From Anaspis maculata (Eukaryota > Arthropoda > Insecta > Coleoptera > Scraptiidae), in the NCBI GenBank assembly GCA_949128115.1, contig OX421968.1, positions 28,256,377-28,320,376 on the forward strand: a stretch of DNA of 64,000 bases, in the 5' to 3' direction. The notes below the pieces were generated by a model. It did no database searches. It saw nothing but the letters and a program-made list of their open reading frames with translations, and was not told the origin of the DNA. Made by a program: the position numbers and the translations under genes. How positions within the stretch are numbered: position 1 is the stretch's first letter; every line of letters begins with the position of its first letter. Shown here piece after piece: positions 26,201 to 38,200 of the stretch.

Positions 26201-29200
26201 TCCAGACAATAATATGGGTTCTTGAATTAAATGCTTCAAGAGGCGGGCAAAGCAGACGGTAACTATACCTACATAAAACTAGTTTTCAATCAGCGCCGCG
26301 AATTTAGAGGTCTAGGAGTAGAAATTGCAGATATTTTTGACTTTGTCCCTGTCAAGATTCATGAAAACACCATAGAAGTTATCAGATGTTATTCTCGATA
26401 AAGGGCCAAGCAACCAACGACCCCTTGGTTGGACAAGAATTGGGCAAGCACAAAACAAATGGAAGAAGTCGTGAACTTGACAGGTGTGGCAGAATGGGCA
26501 GGGTTCCCTCCGATCAATAACAATCTTTCTTCTGTCTATGTATAGCCGCATTTTTTTTTCGTGAAAACCCAGTTTTATCTAGGCAATGACTGCGTTTCTA
26601 TCGCAGCTTTGGATCCGATCGAAATTCTATCCGATCGAGTCGATCCGCTTGATATGGCCGATGTAAACGGTTAGGATCGAGATTTCAATAGTAACTTTCA
26701 TTATAGTGGTATACCCAACGCTTGCGCCAAATTTCAACATGCGCGCATGCTCGAATGGCGTCAAATACAAAATTTGCGAACAAATGCTACAAAATCGCAA
26801 GAAAAACCGCCACAAAGTTGAAAAATACGCGCCGCAGCGAACAGGGTAATAGGGTAGAGGTTAATGCACACTAGTGATTACTTATTTTTCATCAAAAAGT
26901 CCGCATTGTTCATTAAATTATAAATAACTGCTATCCTTGGTGACCCGTTTCGAAGTGAAATTTTTTCGGTTACACAGCTTCACCCATCGTGCACATTTGT
27001 CACATTCCTCGCAAGACATTACGTGTTTTTCAGATTTCTCCAGTACCAAGTTTTTACGGTATTTTAAGCACGTTTTTGGGAATCCGATAAAAAAATACAT
27101 ATTTTTGTCATCATACCGACTATCACTGTGCCAATTCCCATGAGCACAATGTTTCACGGTCCCTTTCACTTGTTTTCCATGATTTTTGAAAGGATAACAC
27201 CGCTGATTTAGTTTTGAAAAAACTGACTTTTATACTTTGAAGAGCACAGAGCCGCTATTCTTGAATCGTGTGAGAAAAGTCCCTGGGAGTAAAATACCTT
27301 CCGCAGTGCACTGATGTAGCGAAAGTAGGCAACTTTCGCTACAGAAGTGTAGTACGGATTATATTATAAAACTCCCAGGGACTTTTCTCATACGATTCAA
27401 GAATAGCGGCCCACTTGTTTACAAACGTACGACACTCGGAGCGAACTTCAAAATGGCGTATAAATAGTTGACGTTGACAGCAGACAGCAGCGAAAAGTCA
27501 CGGCCGTTGCTTGTCAAACTGAAAATAGAGTTGGTGGGGGTTGCATTATGGGTTGCGTACGCACATCCGATCAATGTAAAACGCAGTTATTTATAATTTA
27601 ATGAACAATGCGGACTTTTTGATGAAAAATAAGTAATCACTAGTGTGTATTATCCTCTAGCCTATTACCCGTTCGCGGCGGCGCGTATTTTTCAACTCTA
27701 TGGCGGTTTTCCACGCCATTTTCTAGCATTTGTTCGCAAATTTTGTATTTGACGCCGTTACTTCAGAAGACGAGTATGCGCGCTGTGGATAATGAAAGGT
27801 ACTATCGAATAGAGCAGTTCAAGTCTATCCGGTGCTTTGGCCGGCTTGACTTGAGTCGAGCGCATCGAGGCTCGTATCCGCTCGTATTTTATCCGATGTA
27901 AACGGGATCGGATCGAAGTGACAGATGACCTAACCAACTTGTAAACAAAGCGTAATTTTCACGAAATCAAGGGATGCCTTCCAGTAATTTTGAATAAAAT
28001 CCACCAAGAAAATTCAAAATTAATATCTTTTCCGGTTTGGCGCAGTTTGACGCGTTTCAAACCATGTTGTTGTCTCTCATCAATTCTAACGTAATGAAAT
28101 AGGATTGAGTTAAGCAGATCGAACGTGCGACGATAAAAACGCGCTTGACTAAAGGCCACTCTGGATCCGATCGAAAGAATTAAAGAAACGGGAGACAACA
28201 ACGATGGTTTAAAACGCATCGAACTGCGCCAAACCAAAAAAGATATCAATTTTGAATTTTCTTGGTGTATTTTATTTACAATTACTGGAAGGCAACCCTT
28301 GATTTCGTAAAAATTACGCTTTTTTCACAAGTTGGTCATCTGTCAATTCGATCCGATCCCGTTTACATCGATTAGGGATGGACAATAACAACTGGTTATT
28401 TAGATAACCGGTTTTAAATCGCAAGTTGACCGGTTAAAATCCGGTTGTTATTTTAGGCCGATTAACCGGACTAACCGGGCAATTTTATAGAAATATCCTG
28501 TTACATATTAGTCATATTACATTTTTCGGTTATTTCCTACGATTTGGGATCGAAGAAGATTTGGTATTCGCCCCCATTATTGTTAATAACTGAGTTATTG
28601 TTTAATTGATTGATCACGGAAGTATATAGGTTTGTATTTATCTTGAAAAGTTGAAAGCATAAAAAAGGTTATTAAGTTAACCGGTTATTCGATATCGATG
28701 AGCCGGTTATCGCACACAATAGCCGGTAATTGACCGGTTATCAATAATCGGGACCATACCCGCGCGATTTCGTAAATAACCTGTTAACCTGTAACCGGTT
28801 TTTTAATAATAACCGCCCATCCCTAACATCGGGCAAAATACGAGCGGATGCAAGCCTCGATCCGCTCGACTCAAGTCAAGCCGGACAAAGCACCGGATCG
28901 ACTTGAACTGCTCGATCCGGTTGAAATCTCAATCCCAACAGCTTATATCGGCACTTTCAAGCGGATCGACCCGATCGGATAGATTTTCGATCGGATCCAA
29001 AGCTGCGATAGAAACGCAGTCAGTGAGTCGAATTATATTGAAGGGAATTTGGAATGTTAGGTAGTTATTGTGGTTCACAGTATGGTTAGTGCTATGGAGG
29101 ATGTTTCTACATATCCGACTGTAGAGTGAGCTTGTCCCTGTCTTTTGTTCCTAAGTCTGGTGCACAGGTATTTTTATACTCGAATAATTCTTATACAGGG

Positions 29201-32200
29201 TGTTCCACAAAGTAACCGTCATGGCTTGGGAGTAGATTTCTTCAAGGCAAATCAGAATCTGCATTCGAAATTTTTCTGATGTCTTCCGTTTCCGATATAC
29301 AGGGTTATTTATGTGTTACACCGAAAAGTTTGATTGGTCATATCTCAGGAATAGATCCAGAGCATCGATTGAAATTTTGCAGGCATATTCTAAAAGCAAG
29401 GGATTTTGTAGCGCCCTATTCATTTATAAAATAAATACAGGACCGTGCCCGAAATTTTGTTTTTCGAGTTTTTGTTGAAAATGTCATCCTGTGTAGAATT
29501 TTTTTCTAATTTGATGTCATAATCGGAAACTATTTGAAAAAATGCTGCAAAAGAATATTCCAAAATTGTTTAGCACTAATTCAGCTGATTCGAAAAAAAA
29601 ATATAACCAGAGAATTTTCAGGAATGTTTTTCAAAATTTGATTTCAAATCACTCAAACGCTATTCCAGATGGTCAAGTTGCACGCGCTGACCATCACACC
29701 ACACGCTTTTCAAAAATGCAATTACATATTCGCATAATTTTGAATTTCAGACAACTGATTGACAAGTGTCAGGTGTCATTGAGAAATATGATGTAACGAT
29801 CAACGTAGTAAGAAGAAATTTTGGCATTTCAACTTTCGTCAATTGAAATATTGACAGTAGAAGTGTCAGTAATTGGAACCAAAATTTTGATTATTATTTA
29901 CTTGGAAAGGCGATTTGAAAAAAAAAGATAATTTTTTAGAAAACTAGACAAAATTGAAATATTCTCGATATTAGCGGACCATTTTACACAAATGGAATTC
30001 CAAAATGTTGACAGGTGCCACTTTTGCTTTCAATCAAACCCTAATTCTTTAAAGCTCCTGCCCTACAGAGACAAGCCCAAAAATAATTAATTGAATGAAT
30101 TTCCTTGAACATTGACTACATTTTTATCGGAAATTTAAATCCGCTTGAGTGTCGACCGGATCCAGAGTGGCTTCAGTCAAACCCGTTTTTATTATTGCAC
30201 GTTCGACCCGCTTCACTCAGTCCTGTTGTACTCCTTTAGAATTAGCTAGAGACGACAACAAAGTTTAAAACGTTTCAAATTGCGCCAAACCGAAAAAGAT
30301 TTTAATATTGAATTTGTTTGGTGTATTTTATTTACGATTACTGGAAAGCATCCCTTGATTTAGTAAGGATGCTTTGTTTACAAGTCGGTCATCTATCACT
30401 TCGAACCGATCCCGTTTACGTCGGCTAAAATACGGGTGGATACAAGCACAAGCCTCGATCCGCTCGACTCCAAGAGCGGATCGACCGAGCGAATGGAGTT
30501 TCGATCGGTTCCAAACCGGCAATATAAATGTTTTCATAAATTTTACAGTCGCTGCCATCTTGGCCCGCCATATTGGCTCTCCCACACGTTACGATGGCGT
30601 TTATATTTTCATAATTATTCTGTAAAGAGTGGATCATTTAGAGCTTTGCAGAGATCGAAGGTAAACCTAGGTTATTTATTCCCTGTTGAAGTAAAGATTT
30701 GCCACTGATTTTAAAACTCGCGAAAAATGCTCTTAATAACTCACCCCGTGAGAACTTTGATACTTGTTTGTATGTATATATTTTACGTTTATTTACTGAT
30801 TCACCTAAGAGAAACAAACGCCTCACGCATGTGATGGCTTATTCACTTCTTTTTTCCCAATTTCAGTGTGAGAGTAGCAATACCGGCGCCGATAGCACGG
30901 TTAACGTTGCTTCGGCAATGGAAGCGCTGACGACAAATCCACCGACGATTTCCATGGACGTTGATCAAGAAAATGTTACCTTGAATTTGGGCACGAGCTT
31001 GAAGTATATCAAGCCTCTCTTGGGTGCCTCTTCGCGCCTGGGCAGAGCGTTGGCTGAGCTGTTTGGTCTGCTGGTGAAGTTGTGCGTCGGTTCTCCGATC
31101 CGACAGAGACGGGGACAGAACATCATAGCCGCGCCTCCGTTACCAACTCCGTACGCCAGGAGTGTGGCCACGGCCTTGAATGTTCTCCTTTCCGACGGCC
31201 TCAACTACGAGAAATTGCCCGCCTGCCCTCTGCTGAAATCACGCATCACTTTTTTGATATGCAGCGTCGGCTTCACCAGCCCGATGCTTTTCGACGAGAA
31301 ACGCTACCCCTACCATCTCATGCTGAAAAAATTCGTGATGCTGGGCGGACAGGCCACGTTCTTCAAGACGTTCCATTGGGCTCTCACGGCCGGCGGCACC
31401 GTACCAATCGACAAAGCCTTCGAGCAGGGATCACTGCCTGAAGGTAAGTGCAGCTGTCAAGTTCACTTCTTCTTTGAGTTCAAAAGTTCAACAATATCAA
31501 ATTAAGTTTTCCAACAATTTTGCGAGTTTAACTGTGTTCAATTCGATTATCAGGAACTGCCGGGTTTTTGGACGCTTGGTTGATGCTTTTGGAGAAAATG
31601 GTAAACCCAAAGGCGATCCTGGAATCGCCGCACATAATCTCGAATCGGACGTCTCAGAGCTCCACGATGCGGGATTACAGTTTCGATCCGTTAAAGTATC
31701 TTGTTACGATCCATAAGTTGGCGTTTGAAAGTGTCATGCTGTTGTGGGACAAAGCGCCATTGGCTACGTACGGTACGCGTCTGTCTGAGAACATTCTGAC
31801 TATTCTCAGGCACATCTTGCGCGGGGAGAAAATCATCAGGGACAAAATCAAAGCCGACGAGACTACCGATTTGAGCAGACCCAAGGCGTCATCGGCCGCC
31901 ATCGGCGGCACCAGCACTAGTCGCGAGCCTGAAGTAAATCCCGAAAGTCTGAGCCAGCTGATGGACATGGGATTTTCGCGGGAACACGTAACAGATGCGC
32001 TTTTGAATACTTTAACTGTGGAACAGGCCACTGATTACCTTCTGACGAATCCGCCTCAGCTGTACAGGCTTCCGCAATCCATCATCAATACTGGCATTTC
32101 GGAATCGTTCGACGACGACCAAGTGATGCAAGCCATCGCCATTTCGCTTGCGTCCACGTCCAGCGATCAAGCGCGCAACAACCAGGCCCAAGACGATGGC

Positions 32201-35200
32201 AAGCCGTTATCCGAACAGGTGATCGACGAATTCACGGACCACGCTCTGGAGGCGTGCTTGAAGTTACTAGATGGCACGCCGGAATCAGTTTACAAGATTT
32301 GCGAGTTACTGGTGACAATCATGAAACGAAACGGTCGCACGTTCCGCGACAACTTACTCGACATAATGGTCAAAGAGATCTATGAAAAAGCCGAAGTTGT
32401 GTGGCTGTCTTATTTCGACAAGGTCAACGCTGATGCAGCCGCATCCAGTTTAGCCAATTACATACACCTCTACATACTGTTCTTTGAGGTGTCTTCGTAT
32501 TTCGAACTAAGAGTGCCGTGCGCTCTTGCCGTGTTCAATTTGGGCCTCATGAAATTGTTGATCAAGCTCATAACCTTGGTTGAACAGCACCTAAGTGAGA
32601 ACTTCACCGAACAGCCCAAGTGGCTGGCTCCGGCGTTCCTTTTGATAGATGCCGTGGCGAAGGTTTCGACTTGCACGCAGCGAAAACGAAACATGCATTT
32701 GGGCACGACTCGCGTGTGGCGCTGGTACCATTTAGAAAGCGGTAAGTGGACGCCGTACTCGAATAGCAACAACAAATTAATCAACGATGCTTACTGGAAC
32801 GGAGAGACGAGCGTGAGGGTCACCTGCGGACGGCGCAGGTACACCGTTACATTCGCGAGCATGGTCCAGCTGAACGACGAGAGCGGAAACAATCGACCCG
32901 TCAGCATGACGCTCATTAATTCAACTTTGCCCGCATGCTCGGATGTCGCCGTTATTGGTGATGATTCGCTGACAGCCGAACTGAGCGAAAAAGAAGACAA
33001 ACGTTGCATGCCCGTTCCTCACCTAGACAAAACGCAAGAAATCGAAATCGTCCGCGCTTGCGTCAAATTTATGCACATGCCAATCGAAAAGGATCTCCTT
33101 CATTCCATCATGCAAGTGGGAATTCGATTTACTCGTGACTTTGACGTGGCTAAGATATTCGTTCAAGAAGGCGGCATCAAATGCATTCTCCAGATGAAGC
33201 AGCTGCAAGATTTCGGAGGCTTCGGAATTTTAGCCACCATACTCATCAGACACGCGTTGGAAGAACCCAACACGCTTTCGTACGCCGTCGAAAAGATCAT
33301 TCGAGCCCGTACCTTGTCCACGATACCGCCGTATTACAAAGAGCTTTTGTATTTGACGCGTCAAATTGGAACCGCCGTCACTCGCTCTCCGGATACGTTC
33401 TTCGAAGTTGCCAAGAATATATTGCGTCTTGATTGCGACGTTAATCGTGATGAAGCCGACATTGGTTTTAAAGTGAAAATAGAACCGTCGACGCGCACGC
33501 GCGAACCTCCATTGGAAGAAGTGACTTCGAACGAAGTCATATGCGACTTGCTGAACGCGCTGTTGAACCCTTTGGAATTGAATGATGACACAAATGTCAC
33601 AAATCCAGCTTCAGCAGCTGCCACTGCTCCTGCTCCTCTTCTTTCCGCGGCCACACCTGTCGTCCCTAAACCGTCGACTAGCACTACAGACGCGTTGCCA
33701 TCAGACATTGACGATTCCAGCCCCGGGACGCAAACAGATGGGAACTCCGAAAATTGCGGCGAACCCGAAATTAAAAAAAAGAAAATGATGCTACCCAAAT
33801 CGGTGATTTTGAAAATACTCGGCGATGCTGTAGTTTCGTACGGCCCCGTCGCCAGGATAATCACCGAGTACGTTTTCAAAGCGGGATCGGCTGACTGCAT
33901 AAAAGACGATTGCACTGCGCTGGCATTCATTTTAGACAAAATTCTACCAGAAACCGAAAACATTTCCGATTCTGACTGCTCATCGATGAGCCGGATGCTG
34001 ATCGCTTCTCTGGCCAGTTCAAATCACTCGCCTGAGGCGCAGTTCACACTCGTGAGCGAGGTAAGGGCCGCTTTGCTCCGTGCGCTGATGCTCCCCGAAT
34101 CGACGGAAAAACACAGCCAAGTCCAAATGATCGCCGGTATTATATCCATCATGATCGAGCACTGTCCTTCGTCTCAGGTACGCGGCAAAATTGCACCTCC
34201 CGCACCGCAAATGAACAACATAGTCAAGCTTATGATTAGAAAATCACTATTCAACGACCTGGCCAGAGTGACGCACTATCTCGATTTGTCATCTCCCAAC
34301 ACCGCATTCACCGTGAATTCTTGTTTGAAATCGCTCGAAGCCTTATCAAGAATAGTCAATCAACCCGTGCCGGCCAGCGTTCAGAAGGGCAAGAAGAACC
34401 AGCAGCACAACGAAGAGAGCGCTGCCAACCAGGGCGGGACGTCCACCGAAGGTTCGAATCAACAGCGCGAAGTGATCGAAGCCTCTGTCGTGATTGAGGA
34501 AAACGAAAATCCGGAACACGACATATCCGTCGTCACCTCCACCATTGAAGTCGAAGCCAACGATAACGAAAACGTTCTGGTCCATATGATCGACCAGCTG
34601 CTTGAACAGGGAAACGACAACAACCAGAGCTTCAGCGACGTTGCGTCGTCCCGCAACCACACGATGGACATCGATGACGAAGGCAATCTCACGTTCGACG
34701 TCGAACACGAACGGGATGCAACGGTAATTGAACTTTCTCGATCAATAATAGCCGTGTAATATTTTTTTATTTTTCAAACGGCAAATTGCAGGAGGAATTG
34801 ATGAGCACCGACTCGGGAGAATCGGATTCGAATCCTTCCGATCAAGCAGAAGACGAAGAAAACGATGACAACGAGGGTGATGACGAAAACATCGACGATG
34901 CTGATGAAAATAATTACGATGACGATGACGACGATACCGGCAGCAGGAGAAGAGGTTCGTAAATTCAAATATACCCACTATAGTCTAGGCTCAGTTTTTC
35001 AAAAGTGCTCTCAAAGTGTGTCCAGCGGCATGGAAAGGTAACTGGTTGGCGATAAAACTTCCAGGCTAATTCGACCCCACACATTCGAAAATCGCGGTTT
35101 CCAAAACAAAAATGGTTAGTTCTGGGGCGGAGCCCTTATTTTCGATTTGTTTTTTTTTTTCAATTTCAAGTTTTCCAAATTTTTTGCCTTCAACCAGTTA

Positions 35201-38200
35201 GAAGTCAAAGATCATAGTTAATATGGCAAACTTCTTCACATGATTCTAATGCTGGATCATTCTTCAAACCTTCAGGATGATTTTCCTTTTTTAAATATTC
35301 ATAGTTGACTTTCCAAATCAATAGAAACCCAAGAAGTACAAAAATAAGACACAAAAACTTCCTAGCGTGCCAAGGCGTGACGCAACGACACGTTTGTAAA
35401 AACAAGAAGCTCTAGCTAGGGATTTCGTAAATCATTTATAGGAGGACTTCTCTGCAGATTTGAGAGCAGGGCATAGCGTGTAGTAGACCACTCCAGTCGG
35501 GTTCTAAACTTCCAAGAGTCTTATCTGAATGAGCCCCTACTCAATACTACAAGACAGCGGCACGGCAACGCTCCAGCACTGCACAACCCCTTATGTGAAT
35601 GTAGCTAACTAAAACCGCGGCTAAATAAGCTGACTGAACCCACCTTTACTGACTAATCCTGGCAAAGTTCCTAGTAGTCGGGGTGCTACGATTTTGAATA
35701 CCGCAAATGAATTAGACGGGATGCCCTTTGGCATGATAACTACTCATACCAAGGTGATTAATTTTCTCCAAGGATGCGTCAACATTTCCCACTCAGAAAA
35801 AAAGATGGCGACGATTTTTGACAGAACCTGAATTTTTGTAAAACATAGGCATGTGGGATATGTTTTCTTACTAATTTTGACCTCCTGACACGAATATCGA
35901 GTTTATTTTCACATTAGAAATCAAATCGATCCCATATTTGACATCCGAAAACCGCAAAAATAGCAGACTCTCGCTTATTTTCGAATTGAAAATTTTGTGT
36001 GCCATTTACAGCGATTTCCAGCCTTGAGCTCGTTAAATGGATCTCACAAAACAAGTTAACAGTGTAAGTTCTGCAAAATAACTCTACAAACATCACCAGG
36101 GTGCGCCCCAAAACATACAAAATATGGGCTCTGGGAGCACATTTTTCTGCGGCTGATTTAAGGAATGTAAGTGTGAAATGGAAAATGTTTTGTAATATAT
36201 TTTACTGTTTTATATAGTAAACTTACATATACTAGGATTTATTAACATAAATTGACAATTTCAGATAAAAACAGAAAACATATATTTTCATGATTTGTTA
36301 TAACTTTTTTTTTTCAATAAATACTAAAAAACGTAGCTTTGATTTTGATGATGTTTTTCATCCAGGTAAGATACCTTTTTCACCTGAAACAACCACCTTA
36401 GCTCAAAGCTTTGGTATAGCGACTCATAATTAAAACATTTTCGTCAGACTTGCGGTTGCCAAACATCAGAAAAGCGTCTTTTGATTTTGAAGTTTTGTCT
36501 TTACACTTGTTCTGCAATGCAACATACGGCTGATGGTGAATCTTTGGTTCAAAGTTTTCTAGAGTATTTCTATCTCGCCCATGAACTCATTCAGGTGTCT
36601 AGAAATTTTCGGACTGGATATGCACCAATGGCGAAGAGCAGTAGGATCTCCAGTGTTACTACCAATTTAAAATTTGTTGTCTTGGTGTGTTGGAATTTTT
36701 GAGAATGGAAGTATAGTGTTATCAGGGAAAGCGCAAAAGTACCTTGGAGGTGGGCAGGCATACAAAACGGACGTGGAAAACATATGAAAAAGTGATCAGG
36801 TAGGCACCAAGACCTTTTCAACAACTTTCATAGGCAACTATAGTACCTATGATACATGGTGTATGTTTTCATGCTCTTTGGCTTGTACACGTCCTAGACG
36901 TTTTTGAGCCTCCATTTATAGCTCATTACTTTCATTCTCGCAAAATTCTGACACACACACGACAACAAATTTCAAGTTGGTGCCATAGGAATAAGAATAA
37001 CACTGAAGATCCTACTGACCTTTGCCGTTGGTGCATATCCAATCCAGAGGTTTCTGGACACCTGAATGAGTTCACGGGCGAGACAGAAAACTTCAAGCCA
37101 AAGCTTATCCATCAGCCGTATATGTTGCATTCCAGAACAAGTTCAAAGAAGGACTTTGAAATTATCAAAAGACGCTTTTCTGATGTTTGGCAATCGCGGA
37201 TCTGACAAAAATGTTTTATATTTTATGAAACTTTGAGCTAGGGTGATTGTTCCAGGTGAGAAAGATCTCTTGATGTATTTACATTGATGAAAAACATCAT
37301 CAAAATCAAAGCTACGTTTTGTGGTATCAATTGTACCTGTCATAAAAAAAGTTATGAACCAATCATGAAAATTTGTTTTCACGATATTTTGTTTCAAATT
37401 GCCATGGTATGTCGATATATGCTTGGCATGTGTTAGCTTATACATTAAACAGTAAAACATATTGCACAACATTCTTCCTTTCACACTAACATTCCCCAAC
37501 CAGCCGCAGCAAAGTGTGCTCCTAGCGCCCATTTTTGGTATGATTTGAGGCGCACCCTGGCGATGTTTGAAAAGTTATTTTGCAGAACTTATACTGTTAA
37601 TTTGTTCTATGGGATCTATACAGCCAGCTCAAGGCTAGAAATCGCCGTTGATGGAACACAAAATTTTCAGTTCAAAAATTAGCGAGAGTCTGCTATTTTT
37701 GCGGTTTTCAGATGTGAAATATGAGGTCAAGTTGATCTCTAATGTGAAAATAAACTCCATATTCGTATTCAGGAGGTCAAAATTAGTAAGAAAACATGTG
37801 CCACACGCATATGTTTTATAAAAAATTAGCTCCTGTCAAAAATCGTCGCCATCTTTTTTTCTGAGTGGGAAATGTTGACGCATCCTTGGCGAAAATTAAT
37901 CACCTTGGTATAAGTAGTCATCATACCAAAGGGCATCCCGTCTAATTCATTTGCGGTATTTTGCCATTTTATGTCGCGTACCACACCGACTATAGCGGCG
38001 TACCAAGAGGGGGGCGGGGGGTGCGGTCCGCACTGGGTACCAGCAGCAGTAAGGAGGTGGTCAGTGTTGGATTATTTGGGTCAGCAGATCTGGGACGTAA
38101 GGCCTTGGAGGGCGCAAAAAAGCCGGTGAAGCCCTTGAAAAAAAAATCGTCTGCAGCGCTTTTTTTTACGTTGATCGCTCTGTGCGGTGTTGTTCGCTTT

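Larger units (their letters stand above)
26585..29030. repeat. complex nested palindrome, about 2.4 kb
   Basis: The outer ends are inverted: ACTGCGTTTCTATCGCAGC near 26587 against 29000-29027. Both contain TTTGGATCCGATCGAAA-type sequence. Inner inverted pairs lie at about 26700-26935 with 27585-27790, and at about 27840-28170 with 28160-28360 plus 28835-28925. Two smaller elements (27251-27410 and 28376-28827) are nested inside. A partial relative lies at 30125-30530. Confidence 0.72.
13106..30866 (+). other. HUWE1 intron, 17.8 kb, repeat-filled
   Basis: Bounded by the phase-0 donor at 13106 and the acceptor TTTCAG at 30861-30866. It contains the BEL/Pao element, LINE and SINE remnants and many fold-backs listed separately. 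Stretches with nothing recognised are about 13160-14520, 14640-15870, 17375-17850, 24790-25700, 29035-30120 and 30530-30860. Confidence 0.9.
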
